Assembly: GCF_022524485.1 (NCBI RefSeq)
Contig: NZ_JAKXMK010000027.1
Location: 1-64,000 of the forward strand
Reading direction: 5' to 3'
DNA: 64,000 bases
Source: Pseudonocardia alaniniphila
GTDB lineage: Bacteria > Actinomycetota > Actinomycetes > Mycobacteriales > Pseudonocardiaceae
A program made the translations under genes and the position numbers. The notes under the pieces were generated by a model. That model was not told the DNA's origin and searched no databases. It was given only the letters and a program-made list of their open reading frames with translations. Below, in pieces: positions 41,722-50,623 of the stretch (its first letter is position 1; every line of letters begins with the position of its first letter).

Positions 41722-42729
41722 GTGACGGTGGCTCGGTGGGGCAGACGCAAGACAGTGGTGGCCGCGGCGGCGGTGGTCGGAGTGCTTGCGGTCGGCACCG
41801 GTGTGGTGCTCGTCGGCTTCTCGCCGGGAGGTAGCTCGCCGGGAGTCGCGACCGTGGCTCCCGCCCACCCCAGCTCCGGGCCGACGGTGAAGGGCGTCGT
41901 CCCCATGGACGGCGGGGCCGGGGCGTACTCGGAGCGTGCGGCCGGGAACGATGCGCGCTCGGTCGCCCCGCCTCAGGCCGTGGTTCCGGACAAGGCGGCC
42001 GGCGTTTCGGTCGGCACCCTGGGGCCGCAACTGGTGCGCACGGCCCAGATCTCCGTCGAGGTGAAGGATCCGACGGCGTCGTCGCGGCAGGTGCGGACCG
42101 CGGCAGCCGGCGTGAACGGGTTCGTCACCGAGGAGCAGTCGAGCGACACGGGCGGCCTGCTGGTGCTCCGCGTCCCGGCCGACGCGCTCGATCGCCTCGT
42201 CGACGAGATCGCAGCCGTCGGGCGGGTGGTGGGGCGCAGCAGCCAGGTGCTCGACGCCACCGAGGAGGTCGTCGATCTCGACGCGCGGGTAACGAGCCAG
42301 CAGGCCAGCGTCGCTCGGGTGCGGGCGTTGCTCGCGGAAGCCACTTCGATCGGTGACGTGGTGGCGATCGAGTCGGAACTGGCGCGCCGGGAGGCCGACC
42401 TCGACTCGCTGACGAGCCGGCTCGACGCCCTGCGCGACCGGGTGGCGCTGTCGACGTTGACCGTCGATCTGCGGTCGCCGGGAGCCCCGCCGGTGGGCGA
42501 CCAGCCCCCGCCGGGATTCCGCGACGGTCTGGTGGCGGGCTGGGACGGGCTGCGTGCAGCAGGCACCGCTGCGGCCGCGGTGATCGGGTTCCTCTTGCCG
42601 TTCCTGCCGGTGGTAGCCATGCTGGGCGGGATCATCTGGCTGGCCAGGCGCGTTGTCCGGGCTCGAAGGGCGCCGGCATCCGCAAGTGCGGGTGGGCGGA
42701 GCGGCCCGGGATCTGAGGGGGAGTCATGA
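41722..42729 (+). CDS. DUF4349 membrane-anchored protein
   Basis: 335 residues from GTG 41722 behind GAGGAGG. An N-terminal helix (about 10-32) and a C-terminal helix (about 275-300, AAAVIGFLLPFLPVVAML) bracket an extracytoplasmic domain. The DUF4349 region (about 100-255) begins LVRTAQISVEVKDPTAS, continues VVDLDARVTSQQASVARVRALL, and includes a coiled coil up to LREDRVAL-like heptads. Family of unknown function at the cell surface. Confidence 0.85.
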   Translation: MTVARWGRRKTVVAAAAVVGVLAVGTGVVLVGFSPGGSSPGVATVAPAHPSSGPTVKGVVPMDGGAGAYSERAAGNDARSVAPPQAVVPDKAAGVSVGTLGPQLVRTAQISVEVKDPTASSRQVRTAAAGVNGFVTEEQSSDTGGLLVLRVPADALDRLVDEIAAVGRVVGRSSQVLDATEEVVDLDARVTSQQASVARVRALLAEATSIGDVVAIESELARREADLDSLTSRLDALRDRVALSTLTVDLRSPGAPPVGDQPPPGFRDGLVAGWDGLRAAGTAAAAVIGFLLPFLPVVAMLGGIIWLARRVVRARRAPASASAGGRSGPGSEGES

Positions 42730-43033
42730 ACTCGGGCCACTCCGCTTACACCACCGCATCAACCGCGCGATCGGGGGCACCGCACGGTTGTGGGTTCCGG
42801 TCACGGCGAGGGGACGCCGCGCCCGGCTCGGTGCCGGCGAGTGGGGCTCACCGGACCGACGACGATCACGATGTCAGTGATTCATGACCAGAACAACACT
42901 TTCGTGTTACCCCATTCGGGTGTTTCGGTCGTGGGACCCGTGACCTCGCGTTCGTCTTAGAGTTGGCGCCGTCCGATCTGTGCGCCGTTTGGTGGAACCG
43001 GCAGTGCTGGCAGTCGCAAGGGAGCCCTGAAAA
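42730..43033. promoter_or_regulatory. 300-bp promoter region of the 4CL-like gene
   Basis: No gene. The lower-GC part 42880-42920 holds a short hairpin AACAC-TTTC-GTGTT (42895-42908). A ribosome site GGGAG stands 9-10 bp before the ATG at 43034. TCTTAGAGT at 42954-42962 is a weak -10 candidate. Confidence 0.4.
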
Positions 43034-44611
43034 ATGCCTGTCCGTAGTCACTACCCGGATGTCGAGGTCCCCGACGTCTCGCTCTTCGACTTCCTTTTCC
43101 GTAACTTCGGCGAACGGGCCGATGCCGCGGCGCTGGTGGACGGCGGGTCCGGAGCGACCGTCACCTTCTCCGAGTTGGAGCGGATGGTCCGGAAGATCGC
43201 CGCGGCGCTCGCGGAGCGAGGCATCGGCGCGGGCGATGTGGTGGGCATGTTCGCCCCGAACACACCGCTCTACCCCGCGGTGTTCCACGGTGTGCTGCGC
43301 GCCAACGCCATCGTCACCAGCGCCAACTCGCTCTACACGCCCGGCGAGCTCACCCACCAGCTGATCGACTCCGGCGCCAAGCTGCTGTTCACGGTCTCGC
43401 CGTTCCTCGACCGGGCCGCAGCGGCGGTGGCCCAGGCCGGGCTGCCTCCCGAGTCGATCATTCTGCTGGACGGGCAGGTGGACGGCTATACGTCGCTCGG
43501 CGACCTGCTGGCGAGCGAGGCGGAGCCGCCGGCACAGACGGTGGGCGCGGAGGACACCGCAGTGCTGCCCTACTCGTCGGGTACCACCGGGCGCGCCAAG
43601 GGCGTGATACTCACGCATCGCAATCTGGTTGCGAACCTGCTGCAGATCGAGCGCATGGGAAAGGTCTCCCCGCAGACCAGGATCCTGGCCGTGTTGCCGT
43701 TCTTCCACATCTACGGCATGACCGTGATGATGAACCAGGGTCTGCACAAGCAGTGCACCGTGGTCACGATGGCGAAATTCGACCTGTCGGAATTCCTTCG
43801 TGTCATCGCGGAGTACCGGGTCAATCGCGTCTACATCGCTCCTCCCGTGGCTGTCGCACTCGCCAAGCACCCGATGGTCGACGACTACGACCTGTCCTGC
43901 ATCGACATCATCATCTCGGGTGCCGCCCCGCTCGACGCCGAACTCGGCCACGCGGTCGCCGTCCGCCTCGGCTGCACCGTGCTGCAGGGCTACGGGATGA
44001 CGGAGCTGTCGCCGGTCAGCCACGCCATGCCCGACGACAGCACGGACATGGACCTCAACAGCTCCGGCTTCGCCCTTCCCAACATCGAGTGCAAGCTCGT
44101 CGACCCGGACACCGGCCGGGAGGTGGGCCCCGGCGAGCGGGGCGAGCTGTGGGTCAAGGGCCCGAACGTGATGAGCGGCTACCTCAACAACCCCGAGGCC
44201 ACCGCGATCACGTTGGACGACGAGGGCTACCTGCACACCGGGGACGTCGCCACGGTCACCGAGGAGGGCGTGTTCTCGATCGTCGACAGGGTCAAGGAGC
44301 TGATCAAGTACAAGGGCTACCAGGTACCTCCCGCCGAGCTCGAGGCGTTGTTGCTGACGCACGACAAGATCGCCGACGCGGCGGTCATCGGGGTGCGGGA
44401 CGCCGAGGGCGAGGAGGTGCCGAAGGCGTTCGTCGTCCGGCAGGCATCCGGGGCGGACCTCACCGCCGAGGACGTCATGACCTTCGTCGCGGAGCGCATC
44501 GCGCCGCACAAGAAGGTGCGCGTGGTGGAGTTCATCGACGAGATCCCGAAGTCCGCCTCCGGCAAGATCCTGCGCAAGGACCTGCGCGCCCGGGAGGCCC
44601 AGGCGCGCTGA
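43034..44611 (+). CDS. 4-coumarate-CoA ligase-like AMP-dependent synthetase
   Basis: 525 residues. P-loop PYSSGTTGRAKGVILTHRN, LPFFHIYGMTVMMNQGL, YGMTELSPVSH, GYLHTGDVATV, VKELIKYKGYQVPPAELEALL and the catalytic Lys in PKSASGKILRKDLR. The KYKGYQVPPAELE hinge and PFFHIYGM block are those of the 4-coumarate/aryl or medium-chain acyl-CoA ligase branch rather than the FadD at 29718. It activates a carboxylic acid as CoA thioester; the substrate is unknown. Confidence 0.92.
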   Translation: MPVRSHYPDVEVPDVSLFDFLFRNFGERADAAALVDGGSGATVTFSELERMVRKIAAALAERGIGAGDVVGMFAPNTPLYPAVFHGVLRANAIVTSANSLYTPGELTHQLIDSGAKLLFTVSPFLDRAAAAVAQAGLPPESIILLDGQVDGYTSLGDLLASEAEPPAQTVGAEDTAVLPYSSGTTGRAKGVILTHRNLVANLLQIERMGKVSPQTRILAVLPFFHIYGMTVMMNQGLHKQCTVVTMAKFDLSEFLRVIAEYRVNRVYIAPPVAVALAKHPMVDDYDLSCIDIIISGAAPLDAELGHAVAVRLGCTVLQGYGMTELSPVSHAMPDDSTDMDLNSSGFALPNIECKLVDPDTGREVGPGERGELWVKGPNVMSGYLNNPEATAITLDDEGYLHTGDVATVTEEGVFSIVDRVKELIKYKGYQVPPAELEALLLTHDKIADAAVIGVRDAEGEEVPKAFVVRQASGADLTAEDVMTFVAERIAPHKKVRVVEFIDEIPKSASGKILRKDLRAREAQAR

Positions 44612-44694
44612 GCACTCGGACCAGCCGGGATGCGGCCCTGACCGGGTAGAAGCGGTGGTGGCGCAGCCCAGGTGGCCGTGACGGCCCGGCGCGC

Positions 44695-44715
44695 GTGGCC
44701 GGCTACCCCGGCCAC
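44695..44715. terminator. Bidirectional hairpin between convergent genes
   Basis: GTGGCCGG (44695-44702) and CCGGCCAC (44708-44715) pair perfectly around CTACC between the ends of the 4CL-like and ParB-like genes. Position and symmetry suit a shared terminator; there is no T-tract. Confidence 0.6.
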
Positions 44716-44727
44716 AGCCGCGCAGGC

Positions 44728-45150
44728 TCACCTCTCCGTCGGCCTGTCGGCGATCTCCGGCACTTCCCCGAACGCGGCGATGAGGACGGTGAGGTCCTCG
44801 GGACGCATCGGCCGACCGTGATCCTTGCGCAGGTCCGCTGGCTCCTTCACGAGCTCCACCGGCACTTCCGGCAGCCCGAGACGAAGCGCCACTGCGATCC
44901 GATGGTTCCCGTCGAGGAACCCGAAGCAAGTGTTGAAGCCCAGCCGCAGCGGTACGAGGATCCCGTGCTCCCGAACACTCGCCGTCAGGGCGTCAAGATG
45001 CGCCGGCGTATCGACGACCTCGATCGGCGCACCGATGAACTCGCGATCCGCGGCCCGGTAGCGGACCACCAGCTCGGTTGGTAACGAGACAACCACGCTG
45101 TCGGCCGACCGCGTGCGCGCGTGGTCGCCGGATAGGCCGTTGTCGTCCAT
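44728..45150 (-). CDS. ParB/Srx-like nuclease-domain protein
   Basis: 140 residues from ATG 45150. The ParB N-terminal fold is suggested by HLDALTASVREHGILVPLRLG and the signature FLDGNHRIAVALRLGLPEVPVEL, equivalent to the GxRR/GNHR box. No helix-turn-helix follows, so it is not a chromosome-partition ParB. Similar single-domain proteins occur on mobile islands and near modification or DNA-processing genes. Role unknown. Confidence 0.7.
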   Translation of the reverse strand: MDDNGLSGDHARTRSADSVVVSLPTELVVRYRAADREFIGAPIEVVDTPAHLDALTASVREHGILVPLRLGFNTCFGFLDGNHRIAVALRLGLPEVPVELVKEPADLRKDHGRPMRPEDLTVLIAAFGEVPEIADRPTER

Positions 45151-45377
45151 TGCGTGCCCCCTCGGCGATGATGATCCACGTCTCTGCGGCCGCCACAAGG
45201 GCGCCTACGGAGTCGCTGCGCGCACGCGCCACCCCTTGCCCCACCGCTCCACGAGCAACGAGGGGACGGGCGGATGCGCAGGTCTGAGCGCGAGACTGCC
45301 CAGGCACGGGACCGGTACGAAACGACTACGCGGATGTTGGTCCTGGTCACGGCTCAATTGGCACGGGTCCGATGTGG

Positions 45378-45983
45378 TCAGTTCTCCACAGTGGACGGTG
45401 TGTGTGGCAGGTCGGGGCGGTCTCGGGTGTCATCCGCTGAGCACCGCTGGGCTGTGCCGCACCGGCCGCTTGTGGTGGCGCGCGCTGTTCGAGGTGACAA
45501 AGGGAGCTCCATGAGGGCGGCGCTGAACCCGGGGAAGTCCTTCCGGCCCACCTCGGTGAACCCGTAGCCCCGATAGATCGCCTTGAGTGTCTCGTTGTCA
45601 GCCGAACAATCCAGCCGGAAGTACTCGGCTCCCGCATCCAGACCCATGCGTCGGGCAGCATCGAGCATCACCCGCCCCAGGCCCTTGCGGCTGTGCTCCG
45701 ACCCGACCATGAGCCCGTGGACATACACCGCCTTGCCTGGAGTGTCGGTCCAGAACTCCTCATCGGACCAGATCACGCGCATCGCTGCGACAAGCTCGGC
45801 GGCAGGTCGGGCGAGCACCCACCACTGTCCGGACCGCACCTGCGCGGTGACGTGATCGATGTTGACCATGCCGATCGGCCACTGCCGGATACCGCGGCCG
45901 GCCAACCAAACCTCGCGCGCACGACGCATGGAGAAGATTGCTCCGACGTCAGCTTCGGTGGCGAGGCGCACGGGAAGCGACAT
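45378..45983 (-). CDS. GNAT-family N-acetyltransferase
   Basis: 201 residues. The acetyl-CoA motif A is VHGLMVGSEHSRKGLGRVML (about 90-109), and motif B is FRLDCSADNETLKAIYRGYGF. The last 40 residues (after LMELPLSP) are an Arg/Thr/Ser-rich extension unlike the fold and may be untranslated in vivo if an earlier stop exists in relatives. Substrate unknown. It belongs to a minus-strand set of four accessory genes. Confidence 0.82.
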   Translation of the reverse strand: MSLPVRLATEADVGAIFSMRRAREVWLAGRGIRQWPIGMVNIDHVTAQVRSGQWWVLARPAAELVAAMRVIWSDEEFWTDTPGKAVYVHGLMVGSEHSRKGLGRVMLDAARRMGLDAGAEYFRLDCSADNETLKAIYRGYGFTEVGRKDFPGFSAALMELPLSPRTARATTSGRCGTAQRCSADDTRDRPDLPHTPSTVEN

Positions 45984-46143
45984 GTCATGACCGTATGGCC
46001 TCTGATCGGAAGCACCCGTGCGCGCCCCTTCTGCCGATCATCTGTCACGACGCTGCATCCAGCAGCGCGGGCCGGCCACGCCGGCTCGGCTCGCCTGCTC
46101 CCGCCTTCGGCCCGCGCCGGCCGACAGGTCCGGCTACCCGGTC

Positions 46144-46731
46144 CTACCCCGCATAGCGACGCCGTGACCACAAGCCGTGCTTCGGGGCGTCCGCACTGCC
46201 AGCGGCGAGATCGAGGGTGGCCAGGCCGGCTCCATCGGGCCCCAGTGCTCGCACGACGGGCGGGTGAGTCCTCCAGACCACGAGCAGACGTCCGTGTCTC
46301 GGGGCCGGCTTGAGCTCTCCACGGCCGAGATCGACTGCCGCGACCTCGTGCGCCACACGTAGTTCCGCGCAGCTGACGAACTGCGGCTGATCAGGCGGGT
46401 ACGACCCGGAAGGGAGTGCCGTGCAGCCGCCAGCTGTCGAGGTCAACGCGCCGAGCATGTCGGCGGCAGGCGGCCGATCGGCCAGCCCGTCCTTGTCGTC
46501 GGTGTGGCCCCCGCTGCCCAGACGGATCCACTCCCCGTCCTGGAATGCGAGCGTGTGGATCTCGTGCCAGAACGTGCCGTGCCCACGGCGGACGAACCAG
46601 GTGGCCGCCACGTAGCCGTGGACGTCGTAGGCCACCGCAGCGAAACGGCGCCGCCTGCTCAACCGGGTCGGGTCGGCGTCGAACCCCGACTCGATCAGGC
46701 GGACGCTCTCGGCTGATGCGTCGTAGGCCAT
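46144..46731 (-). CDS. Hypothetical protein
   Basis: 195 residues from ATG 46731 (a GTG four codons earlier is possible). Not recognised. It shows a beta-rich body: RRFAAVAYDVHGYVAATWFVRR, FWHEIHTLAFQDGEWIRLGSGG and VVWRTHPPVVRALGPDG. No membrane segment or signal. Lies between two GNAT genes on the same strand, 59 bp from the upstream one. Confidence 0.6.
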   Translation of the reverse strand: MAYDASAESVRLIESGFDADPTRLSRRRRFAAVAYDVHGYVAATWFVRRGHGTFWHEIHTLAFQDGEWIRLGSGGHTDDKDGLADRPPAADMLGALTSTAGGCTALPSGSYPPDQPQFVSCAELRVAHEVAAVDLGRGELKPAPRHGRLLVVWRTHPPVVRALGPDGAGLATLDLAAGSADAPKHGLWSRRRYAG

Positions 46732-46790
46732 GACACGGACCACCTAGCTGCTCGAACGGCTCCGATGACCGCCCCGAAAGGCAAGTCGGG

Positions 46791-47231
46791 TCAGGGCTCC
46801 ATGGCGGGGCGGGCTCCGGGGCGTTCCATGTAGCCGCTGTCGGGCGGGGCGAAGCCGAACCGCTTGTAGAGCGAGTGTGCATCCCGCGTGTGCAGCGCCC
46901 AGCGGAAGATGTGCCCCGGTCCCTCGTCGACCATGAACCGGACCAGCTCGACGCCGAGGCCCTTGCCGCGCACCGACGGATCGATGAAGACGTCGGCCAG
47001 GTAGGCGAGCGAGACGCCGTCGGAGAGGGCCCGTGCGAAGCCCACCGTGGCGCCGGACGCCGTCTCGTAGGCAGCGACCACGCGCCATGCGCCGTCGATC
47101 TGCTTCTCCACGTCCTCCCGCTCACGCCACCGTGCCCAGTACGCCTCGGTCGACAGGAATCGCCACACGGCATCCCGGTCGATCCGGCGAGGGTCGTCAT
47201 CCAACTCGAAAGCACCGAACACGGAGATCAC
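46791..47231 (-). CDS. GNAT-family N-acetyltransferase
   Basis: 146 residues from GTG 47231, chosen because DRDAVWRFLSTEAYWARWR is the usual near-N-terminal block; ATG 47267 would add 12 residues. Motif A is LADVFIDPSVRGKGLGVELV and motif B FRWALHTRDAHSLYKRFGF. This branch (RR-GKGLG with FLST-YW) is widespread and uncharacterised. Divergent from the acidic protein at 47360. Confidence 0.85.
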   Translation of the reverse strand: MISVFGAFELDDDPRRIDRDAVWRFLSTEAYWARWREREDVEKQIDGAWRVVAAYETASGATVGFARALSDGVSLAYLADVFIDPSVRGKGLGVELVRFMVDEGPGHIFRWALHTRDAHSLYKRFGFAPPDSGYMERPGARPAMEP

Positions 47232-47359
47232 GGGGCGACCCTGCCATCCGGTCGACCACTGGGCCATCCGATAACAGGTCGTGCACACGTCAGGCGCGAA
47301 GTGTGCCGAAGCGGTTACGGTGGTCGGCGATCGATTCGTGACCATCCCGGAGGTCGCTG

Positions 47360-47986
47360 GTGCCGCAGCCCCTCTCGTTGCTGGACTTCCTGCGCGGGTT
47401 GCAGACCGACGCGGACTTCCGTTCTGCGTTCACGGCCGCCCCGGAGGCCACCATCGTCGAGCACGGACTGGGCGGCCTCAGTCCCGACGACATCCACGAC
47501 GCATTGGTGCTGGTCGAGGACAACGAGACTGCCGACTTCGACCACGACTACGCCGCTGCGGCCGGTGTGGTCCACCCCGCGCCGCCGCCGGCCGAGGGCG
47601 AGGACGGGCCCGCCGCGCAGTACCTCAGTGAGTACCTCGCGAGCGTCTTCCCCGGCGCGGACGCCCCGGTCGCCGACGGATGGAGCACCGCCGACCCGGA
47701 CCTCGACTTCGATCTCGGCCCGTTCGCGTCCGGCGACACACCCGGTGCCACCCATGACGGCATCGGCTTCGGGGAAGGGGCGGACGGCCTCGCCGCCGAT
47801 GTCGACCTCGACGCGGACCCGGGCTCCGGCCCCGAGGTCGGAGACCGGTTCGCGGGGGACTTCAGTGACGCGTTCGGTGGTGGCGCAGAAGCCTTCGACG
47901 GTCCCGCGTTCGACGACGACCGACCCGACGACGTGACTGAACCGCATCACGCCGCCCCCGACGGACCCCACCATCCGATCGACTGA
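47360..47986 (+). CDS. Acidic, Asp/Gly-rich protein with IniB-like N-terminus
   Basis: 208 residues from GTG 47360 behind GGAGG. The N-terminal 60 residues (LSLLDFLRGLQTDADFRSAF, VEHGLGGLSPDDIHDALV) resemble the IniB N-terminal domain. The rest is low-complexity Asp/Gly/Ala/Pro sequence with a very acidic net charge and His near the end (PHHAAPDGPHHPID). No signal peptide. IniB relatives are cell-wall-stress-associated in mycobacteria, which is only a hint here. Confidence 0.7.
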   Translation: MPQPLSLLDFLRGLQTDADFRSAFTAAPEATIVEHGLGGLSPDDIHDALVLVEDNETADFDHDYAAAAGVVHPAPPPAEGEDGPAAQYLSEYLASVFPGADAPVADGWSTADPDLDFDLGPFASGDTPGATHDGIGFGEGADGLAADVDLDADPGSGPEVGDRFAGDFSDAFGGGAEAFDGPAFDDDRPDDVTEPHHAAPDGPHHPID

Positions 47987-47999
47987 GCGCCACGCCCGG

Positions 48000-48356
48000 C
48001 TACCGCGCCGGGTCGCGCCCGCGTTTGGGCGTGACGCTGCTGATCCGGTCGGCCAGCTCGGCCGGCACCTGCCAGTCCCCGGGAGTTCCGGACGCGCACG
48101 CGTCGTGTGCCGCGGCCGCGGCGATCACGGCAGCGGCATGGCCTGCGTCGAGCCGCGAGAACCGGACGCGCGCCTTGCCCGGCCCGTCGACCGCGGCGAC
48201 GCCGTCGTCGGGGCAGCCGCCGAGGCACTGCACCTTCCGGACCGTCACGGCCGCCCCGCCCGGGTGCTCGGCGATCGCGGCTGCCAGTGCACGGCCGAAC
48301 TCGCCCGAGTCGTGGCTGTCGTAGCGGGGGCAGGTGCGACAGATCAACAGTGTCAC
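48000..48356 (-). CDS. DUF1636 predicted metal-binding protein
   Basis: 118 residues from GTG 48356. LLICRTCPRYDS near the start and VRKVQCLGGCPDDGVAAV (about 45-60) provide four Cys in a thioredoxin-like ferredoxin arrangement, as in DUF1636 (COG5469). GKARVRFSRLDAGHAAAVI completes the domain. Could bind an Fe-S cluster or metal. Tail-to-tail with the acidic protein, 13 bp apart. Confidence 0.8.
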   Translation of the reverse strand: MTLLICRTCPRYDSHDSGEFGRALAAAIAEHPGGAAVTVRKVQCLGGCPDDGVAAVDGPGKARVRFSRLDAGHAAAVIAAAAAHDACASGTPGDWQVPAELADRISSVTPKRGRDPAR

Positions 48357-48524
48357 CGCGGTCGCCCGCGCCGCGTAGGAACGGGGGGACTGGCCTCGTT
48401 CGTCATGGCGCCATCTCTTTCCTGGTGACGGGGCCGGCGCGAACGCTGACCGTGGCCCGTGGGGGCGGGCCACGGTCAGACGTGCTGCCGGGAGAGTCAT
48501 CCGGCAGGCTCCGGGGCGCCGTCG

Positions 48525-49820
48525 TCAGGCGGAGGCGGGCGCCACGTTGCGGTCGCTGCTGCCCGGGTTGGGCGGCGTCGGCGCGGGCTCGTCGGCCGCC
48601 TCCTTGTGGAAGCGCCCGTCCTTCATGATGTAGTCGAGCTTGTCGCGGTCCTGCAGCACCGTGATGTCGGCGAGCGGGTCGCCGTCCACGAGGAGCAGGT
48701 CGGCGAGGTAGCCGGGCTGCACCTTCCCGAGCTCGTCGGGGCGCAGCATGATCTCGCCGCCCCACGCGGTGGCGGCGATGATCGCCTCCATCGGCGTGAA
48801 CCCGAGGAGCTCGACGAAATGCTCCAGGTCGCGGGCGTAGGTGCCATGTGGTGTCCAGGCGAAGCCGTAGTCGCCACCGGGAAGGATCTTCACGCCGCGC
48901 CGGTGCATCTCGCGCAGCCCCTGGATGGCGGTCTCCAACTCCTTCTTGTAGCCGACGGCCTCCGCGGCCTCCTGCGGGAACCCGAACGACTCGGCCTCGT
49001 AGAGCGTGGCGACGAGCCAGTTGATGCCGGGCGCGACGAACACCCAGTCCTTGTTGGCCTCGAGCATGTCCATGCCCTCGGCGTCGGTGAAGCTGGCGTG
49101 GTAGATGATGTCGACCTTGTTCCGGACGCACATCTTCACGCTCTCGGCGCTGCGGGCGTGTGCACAGACCCGCTTGCCACGACGGTGCGCCTCCGCCACG
49201 GCGGCGGCCGTCTCCTCGTCGGAGAAGTAGGTGTCCTCGGCCCGCTGCGTGCCGGTGATCTCCTCGCCCGTCATCGACAGCTTGATCTGGTCGACGCCGA
49301 TGTCGATCAGCTCGCGCACGGCCTTGCGCATGCCCTCCGGGCCGTCGGCGAACTTCGTGATCGACTTGATCAGCGCCCCGCCGGTGACCGCGATCTCCGG
49401 GCCGTTGGCCAGGTAACGGGGGCCAGGGATGCGGCCGGCGTTGATGGCATCGCGGCAGACCACGTCGAGGCGGTCCTTCGCCGACGCGGCCCCGAGGCAC
49501 ATCGTGTAGCCGGAGTCGATGTAGGTCCTGGCCGACTCGATGCAGAACAGGAGGTGCTCCTCGACGGGCAGCGTGCCCAGTCCGTCGAGGTCGGCGCTGT
49601 TGTTCCAGCTGAAGTGGGTGTGGGCGTCGCAGAGCCCGGACATCAGAGTGCGTCCACGGCCCTCGATCACCCGGGCGCCGTCGGCGGCCCCGGGGTCGAC
49701 GTCGCCGACGACGGCGATGCGGTCGTTCACGACCAGCACGTCGCCGGGATAGGGATCGGCTCCGGTGGAGTCGAGGATGCTGACGCCGCGGAACAGGATC
49801 TTGCTCGTCGGGACGGGCAC
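48525..49820 (-). CDS. Amidohydrolase-superfamily metal-dependent hydrolase
   Basis: 431 residues. N- and C-terminal beta sandwich (ILFRGVSILDSTGADPYPGD, and VQPGYLADLLLVDGDPLADI) around a TIM barrel. Metal ligands are HTH (LCDAHTHFSW), a Lys (QIKLSMTG), His in CAHARS, His in IYHASF and Asp in LPGGDYGFAWTP. The group includes imidazolonepropionase- and Xaa-Pro-dipeptidase-like enzymes. Last gene of a three-hydrolase unit with the alpha/beta hydrolase and FAH-family genes. Confidence 0.9.
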   Translation of the reverse strand: MPVPTSKILFRGVSILDSTGADPYPGDVLVVNDRIAVVGDVDPGAADGARVIEGRGRTLMSGLCDAHTHFSWNNSADLDGLGTLPVEEHLLFCIESARTYIDSGYTMCLGAASAKDRLDVVCRDAINAGRIPGPRYLANGPEIAVTGGALIKSITKFADGPEGMRKAVRELIDIGVDQIKLSMTGEEITGTQRAEDTYFSDEETAAAVAEAHRRGKRVCAHARSAESVKMCVRNKVDIIYHASFTDAEGMDMLEANKDWVFVAPGINWLVATLYEAESFGFPQEAAEAVGYKKELETAIQGLREMHRRGVKILPGGDYGFAWTPHGTYARDLEHFVELLGFTPMEAIIAATAWGGEIMLRPDELGKVQPGYLADLLLVDGDPLADITVLQDRDKLDYIMKDGRFHKEAADEPAPTPPNPGSSDRNVAPASA

Positions 49821-49849
49821 GGTGGGTCTCCTCGTCGCTGAGGGTGGAA

Positions 49850-50611
49850 CTACAGGAACTTGAGCAGGAGGTCGGTGGTGGCGCGGGCCGCCTCGAGCGC
49901 GGTCCAGTGGCCGACGCCCGGCAGGATCTCCACGGTTGCCGAGCCGTGCGCGGTGGCGAGCTCCTGGCTCGCCTCGGGCGGTCCCACCTTGTCGTCGGAA
50001 CCGGTGACGAGCAGCAGGGGGAGCTTCGGGTCGATGGGGCCGGGGTCGGTGGCGGCGGCGAGTGCCTCGCAGTTGCGGGCGTAGCCCTCCGGGTCCTGAC
50101 GCATTACGAGCTCGCGCACGAACGCCGCCACCTCGGGCCGGTCGCGGCGGGTGGTTTCGGACACGGCGTTCGCGACCACACCGGGCGCCACGGCTGCGGT
50201 GCCTTTCTCCCGCAGGACGGCGGCCCGGTCGCGCTGGGCTTGCCGGCCCGCCTCGGCAGGCTCCCGCACGGCCCCGAGCAGTGCGAGCCCGGAGACGCGG
50301 CCGGGGTGGCGGGCGGCGAGCGCGCGCACGACGAGGGTGCCCATCGAGTGCCCGACCACCTTGGCGCTGTCGACGCCGAGCTCGCCGAGCACGGCGGCCA
50401 GGTCGTCGGCGTGGGACTCCACGCTGATGCCGTCGGCCACCGGCGAGCGGCCTGCTCCAGCGGAGTCGACCCGGATCACGCGGAAGCGGTCGACCAGTGC
50501 GTCGGCCTGGACCTGGTAGAAGTTCGAGGTGCCGCCGAGGCCGTGCACGAGCAGCACGGCCGGGCCGTCCCCCTCCACCTCGACGGCGAGTTCCTTACCG
50601 TTGACCTGCAC
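49850..50611 (-). CDS. Alpha/beta hydrolase
   Basis: 253 residues. LLVHGLGGTSNFYQ (oxyanion), nucleophile in VVGHSMGTLV (Ser near 92), acid in TGSDDKVGPP and His in GVGHWTALE. The size and motifs match the lactonase/meta-cleavage product hydrolase branch (3-oxoadipate enol-lactonase-like). Twelve bp below the FAH-family gene, so same operon; probably acts on a ring-cleavage or lactone intermediate. Confidence 0.9.
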   Translation of the reverse strand: MQVNGKELAVEVEGDGPAVLLVHGLGGTSNFYQVQADALVDRFRVIRVDSAGAGRSPVADGISVESHADDLAAVLGELGVDSAKVVGHSMGTLVVRALAARHPGRVSGLALLGAVREPAEAGRQAQRDRAAVLREKGTAAVAPGVVANAVSETTRRDRPEVAAFVRELVMRQDPEGYARNCEALAAATDPGPIDPKLPLLLVTGSDDKVGPPEASQELATAHGSATVEILPGVGHWTALEAARATTDLLLKFL

Positions 50612-50623
50612 AGTGGTCCTCTC

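Noticed and set aside
45274..45567. 97-codon plus-strand frame between ParB-like and GNAT genes
   Set aside because: No ribosome site and it overlaps the GNAT gene end; composition not gene-like.
46065..46117. GCGCGGGCC/GGCCCGCGC stem in the gap below the GNAT gene
   Set aside because: Long 35-nt loop and very GC-rich surroundings make a chance pairing likely.
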